From: Sipunculus nudus | Lineage: Eukaryota > Annelida > Sipuncula > Golfingiida > Sipunculidae | Reading direction: 5' to 3' | DNA length: 64,000 bases | Assembly (NCBI GenBank): GCA_026874595.1 | Contig: CM049319.1 | Coordinates: 12,551,601-12,615,600 of the forward strand | Shown here: positions 11,123-22,805 of the stretch, piece by piece | How positions within the stretch are numbered: position 1 is the stretch's first letter | Layout: every line of letters begins with the position of its first letter | Made by a program: the position numbers and the translations under genes | The notes under the pieces: model-generated | What the model was told of the DNA's origin: nothing | Database searches by the model: none | Seen by the model: only the letters and a program-made list of their open reading frames with translations

Positions 11123-11893
11123 ATGGTTAAAATAAGTAATTTAAACATTGGAAGTTATAACATCCGGGGGGTTATGTCTGGAACACCATATTTATCTCGT
11201 TTACTTGAAAGCTATGATCTGGATATTTGCTGTGTGATTGAACATTGGTTGTATCCTTCCCATTTAGATTATATCTCGACATTGCATGAGAATTACTCTG
11301 CTCACACAGTATCGGATAAGAAGTTGGACCCATATGACTCGTTTCGTAGAGGCAAAGGGGGTATAAGTATGTTATGGAAAAAGTCTCTGTCCACATGTAT
11401 CTGAATTATGGATTTACGCAATGACGACCGAATAATGGGGTTGAAGGTATCAACAAACCCTGGCTGCCACCTATACACGTTTGGTGTCTATATGCCAAGT
11501 TCTAATTATTCTTTGGCATACTTTAAGGAGTATATTGATATTTTACATGGCATAAATCTCGAATATAAAGAGTACGGTTATGTCCTGTTAATTGGTGACT
11601 TTAATTGTGAAACTAACGGTCCACGCTATCAATGTACTTTGTCAACAAGGGGCAGATTATTTAAGCAATTTCTGGAGGAAAATGACCTGCAGTCAACTTG
11701 TGTACAGAAGTATTGTCAGGGACCGTTATATACTTTTGACCCGTATGAAACTTGTAAAAATCGCTCGCTTATTGATCATGGATTAGTGTCTTGTGATACT
11801 AATATTATATTAAATTGTAAGATCGTAGATGATGATATACTAAACGTGTCGGATCATCTTCCCATTGTATTACAAATTGATGCCCACATTTAA
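11123..11893 (+). pseudogene. LINE1 ORF2 APE endonuclease domain with in-frame stop
   Basis: From ATG 11123 the frame encodes an AP-endonuclease-like domain that would nick target DNA. Visible motifs are SYNIRG, EHWLYP, LIGDFNCE, SLIDHGL and VSDHLPIV. One TGA at 11402-11404 interrupts it, and the frame ends at 11891-11893. Further linker (DWRKIKNP to KPGWKQLLKP) follows in another frame up to about 12239. Unit C has the same stop at 24162-24164. Confidence 0.75.
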
Positions 11894-12264
11894 TAGAGCA
11901 CATGCACAACAGCCTCTTTTCGTCACGTCTTAGACTGGAGGAAAATTAAAAATCCTGTAATTCATCGTCGCTACCTAGAAACCTTGGAAACAGCTCTCGC
12001 CTCTGTAGTCCCTCCTGAAACGATTAACTGAGATACTACAAAATTAAATGATTACTACGCTGAGATAAAACGAGTATTACTAGAAGCGGCGGCATCTGTT
12101 GTTCCTCAGAGGAAATTTAGAAGCTACATAAAACCAGGATGGAAGCAGTTGCTCAAGCCAACACATGATAAAATGAAGCAGTGTAGGAAAATATGGGTTA
12201 GTAAGGGAAACCAAGGGACTATGCTGAATGCACTGAACTGAAAAGAAAATTGAATCAATCTCAG

Positions 12265-13188
12265 ATGAAATCTCAAACAAAATGCAAATGTCAAAATGCA
12301 AACCAAAGTGCAGTTTGTAAGAACAGTAAATCTGCAACCATGGTTGACCCTTATCGTAGACGCTCAACTGGGACCATTGGAACCATCACTAAAACTAAGG
12401 TAACTGGCAATGACAACCACACGGAGTTTGTGAATGATGATTGGCCATCTCTGAATGAAACTCTAGCTACAAAGAAGGTCAACCAAAACATAGAAACTGG
12501 GTTAGGAAGCCAAGTATCCGACGCAACAAAACACAATGATGCAGTTAGTAATCCTTTAACGGACTCAGTTACCATTGACTTGAATGACAAAAGCGCTTAG
12601 AATCGTGTTCTGGTTGTTGGTGATTCACTTGTCAGAAATTCTTATGCAAGTTTAGCCAAATATCTTCAGGATAAACAGATATGCGTGTTAAGCACTAGGG
12701 GGCTAACGCTTGATGAGGCACTGTACAAGATACCGAAAGCTAGCCGAGATCTCTCTGTGAATGATACTCTAGTGATACAGGTTGGTACAAATAACGTTGA
12801 ATGTGATGACTGCTCAAGTTTCGTTAACAAATTCTGTAAACTGCTAGAACTAACAAGGAAAAGTAGCAAATGTCAAATTGTAACTCTTGCATTACCTAGG
12901 CGTCTAAATGACTCAAATCTTAACATGAAAAATCTAACCCTAAACCATGAGATACAACAGAAATGTAAACTTTATGCCGATGTCATTTTCAATGACTGTT
13001 CTCCACCACTGAGAGAGCGGTATTATCGCACAGATGGCGTCCATTTCAGCTACCATGGCGTGACTGTTATGACAGGGCGGGTTGCATCCAGCGTGAGATA
13101 CCATCTAAACCAAACAAATGACGACAGCTCGAAAGTATGGGAATCATACAGAAATTTTCACAAAGATCACTCCCCAAGATCGAGATAA
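12265..13188 (+). pseudogene. LINE2 ORF1: SGNH-hydrolase (esterase) protein with one in-frame TAG
   Basis: From the ATG at 12265 the frame is Lys/Asn/Thr-rich, then reaches TAG at 12598-12600 and continues unbroken to 13188. After the stop the SGNH blocks are clear: VVGDSLVRN (catalytic Ser), VIQVGTNN (block III) and TDGVHFSYHG (Asp-x-x-His). Esterase ORF1 proteins of CR1-like elements act with RNA in the ribonucleoprotein; their exact role is unsettled. The same stop is present in unit C (25358-25360), so it predates the duplication. The apparent loss of ORF1 could be a simple nonsense mutation. Confidence 0.75.
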
Positions 13189-16129
13189 TAAATACAAATG
13201 TCAGAAAATTTTCTCCCGAATCCCATGTTGACACGATGGCTCTCACTAATATTGACAAAATCGGTCAAATTGGTGAGAATCCAACTGATCCAATCAAACT
13301 ATTAAATGTTACTAATAACAAGCAGACCTGTTTTATACACCTTAATATTAAAAGTATCTTACCAAAATTTGATGAATTTCAAGATATTGCTTTAAGGTGT
13401 AACGCAAAAGTCATATCAGTAAATGAAACATGGTTGTGTGAAGATATAACCAATGATGAAATTAACATTCCTGGGTACCAAATCTTCAGGCGAGATCGAG
13501 ATCGCCACGGGGGGGGGGGGGGGGGGGGGGGTCGCCTTGTATGTTGATGATACTTTGAATCCGGTTTTATGTGATGAATTACAATCAGTCAATACTGAAG
13601 CTATCTTTGTTAAGGTAAAGTATGCTGAACGCAATATTATTGTTGCTTCAATATATAGACCACCATCTTCTGATACATGCTTATTAAGTAAAATCACTGA
13701 TCTTATTGAGGAATCGCTAAAATACCATGTACCAGTAGTCATTCTTGGAGATTTTAATATCGATGTAAGTAAAGCAGGAACTTTGACAAGTGTCTTTGAC
13801 CAGTGGCTATGCAATTTCCAACTTAAGCAGTTAGTGAAGTCTCCAACCAGAGAAACTGTAACCTCATCAACAGTGATAGATTTAGTCTTCTCGAACATTC
13901 CCGAGAGACATATAACTACGGATGTGTTACCAATCTCTTTGAGTGACCACTGTTTAGTTTACACAGTACTATCATTTAAAAATATTAATAGAAATGTCAT
14001 AACAATAAAATCTAGAAACTTTAGCAAATTTAATCTAGAGAATTACCGAAATGATATCGCCTCATCTGTTTTACTACAGAACGTATTCTATGAATCTAAT
14101 ATCGAAGTTGCATGAAACAGAAAACTGAGTTCCTAAATATCTGTAATAAACATGCGCCCATATGGTCTCGTAGGGTAAAACATAGAGATTACCCTTGGAT
14201 GACACCGCAAATCCGTGCATGATAAAGCTCCGAGACAGATTACACAGATGCGCTGTAAAACACAAATCTCACATTCTCTTCTTTAAGTATAGAAGAATGA
14301 GAAACATGGTAACTACGCTTATAAGATCGACGAAAACTGCTTATTTCAGACATAACATCGATAATAACTATAATAATATCAAAGGTATGTGGAGCGCTCT
14401 TAAAAAAGTATTACCTGGTTCCTCATCAGCTAAATCTGGAGATTGCGATATATCATGTGAAGAGTTTAATGAGTATTTCAGTACCATAGGTGATATATTA
14501 GCGGTAAATTTTAAGGCATCCGAAACCCGCCCAGTTCGGTCGTTGAATATTACAGAGTCCCGTTTCAAATTTTCTATATTACTATCGCAGGATATACAGA
14601 AAGATTTACTTGCACTTCCACCTAAACACACTCTGGATATAATCGATATGGACATCACATTACTCCAAATGGCTTCGCAGCTCATTAGTCCTATGTTATG
14701 TTATCTATTTAATCTATCACTATATAACGCCACGTACCCGCTTGACTTGAAAACAGCTCGAATTACTCCAGTATATAAAGGAAAAGGCGATAAAGCAAAT
14801 AAGAGTAATTACAGACCCATATCAATAATACCTCACGTTGCGAAACTATTTAAAAAAGCTGTACAAAGGCAACTAATCAGGTTTATCATAAATAGCAATA
14901 ATATTTCAGAAAGTCAGCACGCATATCTGCCTGGAAAATCTACTGTAACGGCTCTTAGTAAATTTTCAAATGACGTATATAAAACTATGGATCAGGGTAA
15001 AGTTACTGCTGCTTGTTTTTTCGACCTAACCAAAGGATTTGATACCATAAATCATAAAAGATTATTGGAAAAGTTGTTCGTTTTTGGTTTTGATAAGAAA
15101 ACAGTTGCTTGGTTTCAATCTTACCTCCATGATCGCCTACAGATCGTAAAATACAATAACAATCTATCCAATGCTGCTGTTGTTAATGTAGGTGTTCCTC
15201 AGGGTACGGTTCTCGGCCCAATTCTATTTTTGATATATATAAATGATCTTCCAAATGTGCTAAATACTGATGGTATTGTAATGTACGCTGATGATGTCAC
15301 TGTATATTGCCATGGTAAAAATCCTGTAGAAGCTGAGATTAAATTACAGCGAGTAGTAAATCAAGTGACCACCTGGTACGACGAAAACCTGCTTACTCTG
15401 AATTATAATAAATCTAATGTTATGCTACTTGGAAATCTTCATAGAATTGCTGATCACAAACTCAAGATATCAATATTAGATACAACATTACTTTGTTCTA
15501 ATAAGATTAATCTACTTGGCGTTATAATAGATGCTAATTTATCCTGGAAACCACATGTTCACTCTCTATCCAAAAAACTATCTCAAAAGATAGGAGTTCT
15601 TTACCGAATATCAAGCTATCTGTCTATGCAATCTCTTACTAAGGTTTATGCAACTATAATTCAGCCTCATATTGACTATGCCCTAAGCATTTGGGGTTGT
15701 TCATTATTGTCTACCAATGATACGGTACAGAAAATACAAAACAGAGCTGCCCGCATTATATCCAAAAACTATGACAGAAATGTTGATTCTATAACCATAG
15801 TAAATGAACTGGGTTGGTTGAATATACGTCAACGCTATATGTGTTCTGTTGCAGTACTTATGTATAAATGTGTTTGTTCAATAGCTCCTGGTTTACAAGA
15901 GAATAATTTTCACTTTGTCAATGAAGCTCACAATCATCTAACCCGAGCTGCTGTGAGCAATGATTTAGTCGTTCCTAAACCTAGAACAAACTATCTGAAA
16001 AAATCTTTACTATATATGGGGCCAAAAATATGGAATAGTTTATCAAATGAATCTAAGTCAGCCATAACTTGTGCATCTTTTAAGAGACGACTCAAATTGG
16101 AAATTTTAGCAACTGTATGTTCTATATGA
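13137..16129 (+). pseudogene. LINE2 ORF2: APE endonuclease and reverse transcriptase, two frameshifts
   Basis: The ATG at 13137 overlaps the ORF1 end by 52 bases. The endonuclease shows HLNIKSI, NETWL, IYRPPSS, VILGDFNID, VIDLVFSN and SDHCLV. A G-run (13509-13531, 23 G) shifts the frame inside it. A second shift lies near 14115-14200, at WMTPQIR. From there an unbroken frame to 16129 carries the RT: YRPISIIPHV, motif A FFDLTKGFD, motif B PQGTVLGPILFLIYINDLP, motif C YADD and LLGVIIDANLSW. RT catalytic residues are kept. It would nick target DNA and prime reverse transcription. Confidence 0.85.
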
Positions 16130-16604
16130 CACATGTTATATTTGCATAAATTTGCGTTTTATACATGTAGCATTCATTCTTCTATCATTTCATAGATCAT
16201 ACAATAACTGTAAATTAATTTCATACGTATTTAACTGAATCTAACAATGATCAGGTCCATAAATGCTAGAGATTATTGTAATATTATTGGTTCGTATGCC
16301 TCGCATATTTGCATGTATATATATACTGATCTAATGTGATATTTTAGTTTACTCTTTCTGTCTATAGATGTATATATTGATATACTTTCTTAACACTCTT
16401 AATATGCTTTTATGATTTGAGTCCATATGTTCATGTTTATATTTTTAGTCATGGTATTATTTTATGCATTGTATTGATAGTTTAGTCATTGTATGTTTTA
16501 TATGTACTGATACAGGGCACCAAGTAAGACCAGTTTCATTTAAACTGATTGGTTTTCCCTGTATAAACATAATGTAAATAAATGAATAAATAAAAAATAA
16601 ATAA

Positions 16605-17301
16605 GACTAGAGTTTTCTTCTTATGTTAATTACAAAAGGACCAAGGCTTACTTCAGAAAAGAAATTAGAGCGTTTCATGATAGGAGAGATAGGGAATGCT
16701 TTCAGGAGTTAGACCAGAAACTGATATTATTAAACTCTATTATTAAACTGCGCATGTGCGCAGTAAAACTGGATCATCTGTAGGGATGGCTTTAAAGTTT
16801 AAAAATGAATTTTTACATAAATCAAAAGATATATGTGATGCTTGGGCTGATTATTTTGATGTTTTATATACTCCGAAAACGAACAGTGATTTTGATCAAG
16901 GCTTTAAGACACATGTCGAAGGAGAATTTCTTAAACTACTTGAAAGGATAATGCTTAAAAGGTTAAAGCAGTATGTTCGTATTAATAATATCCAGTTTCC
17001 AGATCCTATGCAGGGAGCATATCAAAAGAAACGCAGTTCCCTGCATACGTCATTTAATCTTATTGAATGTGTTAGCCATTCGATCGAAAGAGGATCAAAG
17101 GTTTATACTTGCTTCCTCGATGCCACTAAGGCTTTTGACACTGTATGGCAGAATGGTGGTGTCCTCTCGCCTTGGCTTTACCTACTGTACAATAATGCTC
17201 TTTTGGTTCAACTTCGGCAATGTGGGTACGGAACAAATGTAGGAGAAACCTATGTGGGGTCACCTGCACAAGCGGATGACGTTGTCTTAATGTCATGGTA
17301 A
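16605..17301 (+). pseudogene. LINE1 ORF2 RT domain, first part (after LINE2)
   Basis: Continues LINE1 ORF2: linker SYVNYKRTKAYFRKEIRAF to a TAG at about 16780. Then 16756-17301 encodes WADYFDVLYTP, GAYQKKRSS, motif A FLDATKAFDTVW, a shortened motif B region (GGVLSPWLYLLYNNAL) and motif C QADDVVLMS, with Y changed to Q. About 60 residues between motifs A and B are missing, so this RT is internally deleted. Confidence 0.75.
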
Positions 17302-18588
17302 CCGTATGGACTACAGAATATGCTTAACATTTGTTACATGTATTCGCAGAGGTGGCGTTTTAGTTTTAATCCAAATAAAACGGTAGTACTAGTTTTTTGG
17401 GAATCTGAAAAAGCGTTCAATAAACTTAATAAAAAACGTCGATGGGTATTAGGAAGCCAAACAGTTTGACAGGTTAGACAACATAAGCACCTGGGTTTGC
17501 AAATAGGGGCGACCCTTTCTTTTTCAGGCCAAATAGGCGAGGCTTGCATGTCGCAAGGGACGGGGTACATATTTGTCATTATTGGGATCAGGTGTTCGAC
17601 CGCAAGCCCTTAATCCACTTACCTCATCAAAGGTTTACAAAACAGTTGTTCTCCCGAGGGTATTATTTGTATCTGAACTCTGGTGCTCGATGTCACAAAA
17701 TGAGTTGCTTTCTTTAGAAAGAATGCACAGATTCTCCATTAAACACATGCAGGGGCTTCATATAAGCACCCGTACGGACATTGCTCTCCCATTACTAGGG
17801 GTTCCCTGGATAATTGCATTCATTGAAAGGGATAAATTATTGTTTCTTCACAACATCTGCACCGTACATTAATCCCCAACTTATCACATAGCAAAAACAA
17901 GACTATAGACAGTTTTTTTTCACTACGCACTAAAAGTATTGGTGTTTTAGCAGATATATGTACAGTATTGGAGAGGTATAATCTAGAGGGATTTTTCTGG
18001 TCACAAAATAATCAGTATTTTCTCAATAAACGGCTGTGGCAGTCAGTCGTTACTAGTAATATAGTTGAATATGAACAAAACCAATATTGGGAAAGAACCT
18101 GGCATAATCCAGTCTTTAATATGTTTAACCTTGTGAAATGTAATTGTTTCCTTCCTACTTCCATATGGCTGTTTGCGTCGTCTATAAATAGGGCAAAGTC
18201 ATTTGCTGTGTTTCTCCTTTCATGTTTTGACGTTATTGAAAACTTGCATTTCTCGGGTTATGTCATTCATGTGGGAAAATATTCAATAATCCAATAACAC
18301 GTGATTATCTCATGTGACCAGACTTCAAATGAGAGAGAGATATTATGGAACGAGAAAAATAATTCATTCAGTGTACATATAAGCTCTTATTTACATATAT
18401 AGACGATCTGACATTCATTTCTAAATTATTTAGTGCTGAAATTCCTCTTAAGACAGAAGATGAGAAAAAAAGGTTTCAACAATATGTTTTAGATTTTCTG
18501 TACAGTGTTAGACATGTCATTGATGCCCTCTGGCCGCCAGCATTGGAATATCTGATATTTGGGAAATCGTTTAGGATGAGGATGAGTT
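17302..18588 (+). pseudogene. LINE1 ORF2 RT thumb and C-terminus remnants
   Basis: Frames change several times: FNPNKTVVLVFW (17340s), HKHLGLQIGA, 17573-17872 (VYKTVVLPRVLFVSELW) and 17968-18297 (FFWSQNNQYF to SFAVFLLSCFDVIENLHFSG). Small deletions after 18258 then break the last 110 codons, unlike copies A and B. The shared stop is near 18588. Confidence 0.7.
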
Positions 18589-19051
18589 AAGACAATCACT
18601 GTGGTTATATGTCTATTTGGCAAAACATTGGTTTTGCGTGGGTTTGTATGCCATGTTCATTAATGGATAAATATACGTTGTTATGTTAAAATTACGCACC
18701 AAGGAAACTTTTGATCTTTATTTTTCACCTAATTTACAGTGAATTGCACAGTTTGTATTTTTTTTATGTAAACCTTTGTATAATGTGTTGATGCTCTTCA
18801 GACTTGAAGGAAATAAAGGTAATCAATCAATCAATCATGCGTCCTATCTATCTGCGTCCCACTGGAACGTAATCGTCTTTTCATCATTTCACCATGACAA
18901 ACTATTTAATTTTAAATTTTTTTATTGAAACCAAATCAGATCAGAATATATAATGAAAATATACGGCTGTCACTTGCACTGATATTCCTGTTTCCCGTTG
19001 AAAACCAGATAACTCTTAAAACCAACAGTTTTTGGCCAAAACAACAATTAA

Positions 19052-20465
19052 AGGCGGTTTCACACCGGATGCGTCCGAACGAATATGACACGAACGAATA
19101 TTTCTGTCGTTCCGACTAAAATCCTGTCGCATCCGAAATTTCATTCACACCAAATCCGACCGATATTTTTGGTTTACGACCGAGGAATTTTCGTCTCCGA
19201 AATTCGTATTGGACAGCTATATGAGAAATATATAATAATAATAAATAATAAAGTTTATCTCTGAGTGTACAGACTGTATAATTGAAATAATTGGGCCTTG
19301 CTAGGTACCAGCTATAGTCCTGAGTTCATAGGTTACATATATTTATTCCACTGACTGGACTCAGATTCTCATTTCAACATAAAAATGATTATTTAAAAAT
19401 AATTGTGATATTTAAAAATGATATCTAAAAATAATTGTGCAACCTGTAATTTCAACAGAACAGATTCCATTGCAACTTCTGCATTTCAAGTTAAATAAAA
19501 TTTTTCATCACTAGTTTAGTTTGATTTATATTTGATTTTCAAATCTGCCAATATGATTTAAAACAGTCTGCCCAAAGCTTTGAAACTTCTGTTTATATGC
19601 AAAACGTTTAACTAAAAATTATACTTTTGTAATAATAAAAATGACATTTGAAAAAAGTTTTTGTTTCATGATTGTTTTCCCTAAATTTAACGCGGAACAT
19701 TTTATTTTCGGGGGAGGGGTTGGGTAAGGAACACCAAGTCCTGGATAATGTTGCTTATTTGTGTACATATTGCTAATATAGGGAGGGGGGCTAGGGGGAT
19801 GATCAATGTAATCATCCCTCCCCCCTCCCCCTTCAGAGAATAACTGTAATATATTGCAAATAATATATTAAGAATTAGAATTTACCATGAAATATTATAT
19901 CTTAACCTGGTTTAAAAGCCTAAATGTTTTGTCCTCGATTGTATATTTAAATAATTGGCCAAGCGGCGATTGAAATCCCCTTTGATTAAAATATAATTCC
20001 CCCCAAGAAATATACGTATTATATAAAAAAAAGTCTGATTTTAATGGAAAAATCATTAGAGCTAAAAACAAGTTATAAATATCTGTTTCAATCAAATAAA
20101 TTTGATTGAAATAAAAATTATCCCCCTTTTTATATTTATCTTTTATCATATAATTTTAGAACAGTGGACAAGGAAACAACATTTCTTTGTTGTTTGGGTA
20201 TTATATATCAAAAAGGTAACGTACAAATGAACAAGGCTGGTTATAAATGTTCCAGCTCTTTTGAGTTGAAGGTGAAAAGAAGCCATTCTTGTCCGATGCG
20301 AACGACAAAAAATAGAACATGTTCTATTTTTTTCGTTCGGATAGCGTCGTTCGGATTAGGTGTGTATGCACCAACATAAAATAAAGGATTTTATTTTTTC
20401 GTTCGTACAGCAAATTTTCGTTCGGACGTAAAATTCGTTCGGACGCATCCGGTGTGAAACCGCCT
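19052..20465. mobile_element. Non-autonomous TIR element with TAA duplication, unit C
   Basis: 1414 bp, same insertion as in A and B. TAA flanks lie at 19049-19051 and 20466-20468. It is followed by a longer poly(A) run than in A or B. Confidence 0.85.
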
Positions 20466-20499
20466 TAAACAGACAACAGTCGTCGGCGCGATATTTTTA

Positions 20500-20533
<34 letters not shown>

Positions 20534-21002
20534 ACGTAGAGATTCAATTTTTGCATATGGGTAAGTTTACATGTAATCTAAAATAGTTTTTTTCTTTATT
20601 CCATATCTGTTTTAGTTTAGCGGTAATACACCATTGAAAAATACATTGTTTGTATCATAATTGTTTTTAATTGAAAAAAAAAAAGATTATAAACACACAA
20701 TAAAACATGGCTAGAGATATTTGTATGTACTTCCATGTGATACTATTTTTCCACACGTACTGTTTGCCAAATGTGATATATATCGCGTTAAAATAATATA
20801 AAATAAATTATTAAATAAATCTTCAAAGCAAAATCTGAGACAATGTTCATATATATCTCTCATCTAACAGAGAATATTCTAAGGATTACAAATATGTATA
20901 TATCATTAGGGCTTAAATTCATTTTAATATGAATTCTAAAGCTAAATTAAACCAAGGTTGTTTGATAATCATAATACCTTTAGTTGGATTTCGCGTTGTT
21001 GT

Positions 21003-21183
21003 GCGCTGACACTCGTTGTTATGTACCTGCTTGGGGAACCTGGGAAGCCCGGACTGGTATTGCCCCACGGGCTATATTTAGAAATTAATATCATGGAACG
21101 CCACGTCACGGACTTCCCCAGTGGGATTCCCTATCGTTACCACAAACACTCCAAGAGTATATAAGGTGCCTGATATACCTAAT
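21003..21183 (+). promoter_or_regulatory. Family 1 promoter, unit C
   Basis: TATATAA at 21158-21164 and CCACGTCA at 21101-21108, followed by the same GGACTTCCC and GGGATTCCC pair. Confidence 0.65.
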
Positions 21184-21287
21184 TTTCTACAACTTATTTC
21201 CAACCCACTGGAGAGACACCGCCCTTGTCGTCAACATCGTCCAGAGAACTTTACAATAAATTTTTGAACAGAGCATATTAAAACAAA

Positions 21288-21480
21288 ATGTGCGACCAGC
21301 ACAGAGGTAAACCTTACCGCCTGGAGGCGCGCAGGTGTACATGTCGTCAGTGTAGGCGGGAAACAGAAGGGTCGTCTGCTGTGATCGGACTCCTTGTGTC
21401 CTCAGCGGTCGGTGAGTGTACATAAAATCAATTATTATTGTGGTTATGATAACATTTGTTATTTTTTATTCAAATAATAA

Positions 21481-21511
<31 letters not shown>

Positions 21512-22071
21512 AATTATTATTATTATTATTATTATAACAATAATAATGAATAATGCTATTATTATTATTATTATTATTAGTAGTAGTAGTAGTAGTAGTA
21601 GTGAATGTTTGTAACAATAGTAGTAGTTGCAGTGGTAGTGGTAATATTTGTAATATTAAATATAGGATGTAGCTGAATGGCATGATATAAAAAAAAAACA
21701 AAAAAAAAAAAACAAGTTTATATGATTTAAACGGTTGTACGTACGTACTAGACATCATGTAATACCTTGCGACATTGTTGGAAATTAGTATACACAACAC
21801 TATATATAAACATGTGCACACTTTAACATTAATATACTAGAGCACTAATATATATTTCTGGGTTTAGAGCTACTTGACAAATCGTGAAAGATAATAAATT
21901 AAAATTATTATTTCCAATTTTTCAGGTTTTATTGCGACAGAGACAATACGCTCCAAACGACCCCATCCGTCGGTCTGTCCATGGCTGGCGGGGAAAACGA
22001 GCGAGTCACCGGAAACTTCCGAACATTCCCGAGAGAGGAATCCATCGGGGGACAGTCTATCCAGCGTCTGA
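21288..22071 (+). CDS. Family 1 small Cys/Arg-rich protein, 89 aa, two exons (copy C)
   Basis: Exons 21288-21411 and 21926-22071, intron 21412-21925 (514 bp, as in B). The protein is identical to copy B (T18, T46), with one silent change at codon 45. All features of copy A are present. Function unknown. Confidence 0.62.
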
Positions 22072-22610
22072 AGGATCAGAAACTGAACCCTTGAGAGAGG
22101 GGTTTTCTGACATCGCAATAGTCTCGCAGCTGGAGTGCGAGTTTCTAAATACGACATGTCACGTCCTAAATTAAGAAGACGTGATCTCATCGGAGATCAA
22201 CGCGAGAAGAACGTTCAGCTAGGTCACTTACGAACATCCTGCCGATGACGTATATAGCCTGTAACCTGAGGGTTTCGGCTTTTAATATAAAATGTTATTA
22301 TATCCCCGAGCATGCATATATATAGCAGGATTGACCGAACACGTTGGACTGACAACGCCACGGGTTGTCTGCGCCCATTTGTGTTCCGAGAGGTCAGGGT
22401 GTACTTTTAGGGGAGAAAAAAAATATTTTTAATTTCGTGTTAAGATGACATATATCAATAGTTGGAATACACACAAAATATTTACAGGCCTAGCTGTATA
22501 TATCTTCATACATAGTACAAGCACTGTAACGTATACCCGTCACGTTACTGTTTTATTACAACTCATCATGATGATTATTTAATTGTATTCATTCATGATG
22601 AGGAAATAAA
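22072..22610 (+). other. 3' UTR and poly(A) signal of family 1 copy C
   Basis: AATAAA at 22605-22610. The sequence is nearly identical to unit B. Confidence 0.55.
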
Positions 22611-22805
22611 AACTTCAAGAATCATGTGTGATTCTGTGTTCAATTTACATTTTCACCATCACCTTTTCTAAATAACATCCAGTATCTATAATATACAAAG
22701 CTGTATCCTCCACTTGTTATCGTATGGATGATGAAGACGAATTTAAACATTTTAACAAAGCGATAATTTCATATTAAAGTCACACGAATTTAACCTATAG
22801 GTCAT

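Larger units (their letters stand above)
12240..16603 (+). mobile_element. LINE2: CR1-group retrotransposon nested in LINE1 (unit B)
   Basis: About 4.36 kb with ORF1 (SGNH esterase type), ORF2 (APE plus RT), a 3' UTR of about 470 bp and a tail of AAATAAATGAATAAATAAA type. An esterase ORF1 followed by APE-RT without RNase H fits the CR1/L2 superfamily; the exact clade needs a tree. It interrupts the LINE1 linker. Damage is light: one stop in ORF1 and two frameshifts in ORF2. Confidence 0.85.
5447..18204. repeat. Tandem unit B (12.76 kb)
   Basis: The unit runs from the shared start GCTGTGTTTCTCC (5447) to the same bases at 18205. It is repeated almost base for base as unit C (18205-30961). It holds a LINE1 3' end, the TAA element, a family 1 gene and a LINE1 with nested LINE2. 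The A/B junction at about 5447 is a breakpoint: unit A switches there from its RT-fragment flank into LINE1, while unit D continues into other sequence. Confidence 0.9.
10046..18838 (+). mobile_element. LINE1 retrotransposon, broken, with LINE2 nested inside (units B/C)
   Basis: Unit B leaves the unit A sequence at about 10043-10046 and enters a LINE: ORF1 remnants, ORF2 with endonuclease, linker, RT pieces and C-terminus, ending in the (ATCA)n tail at 18838 inside unit C. LINE2 (about 12240-16603) splits it. The linker reads TMLNALN before the break and LEFSSYVNYKRTKAYFR after it, so LINE1 was there first. Many stops and frameshifts make it inactive. I see no clear target-site duplication around LINE2. 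Confidence 0.85.
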
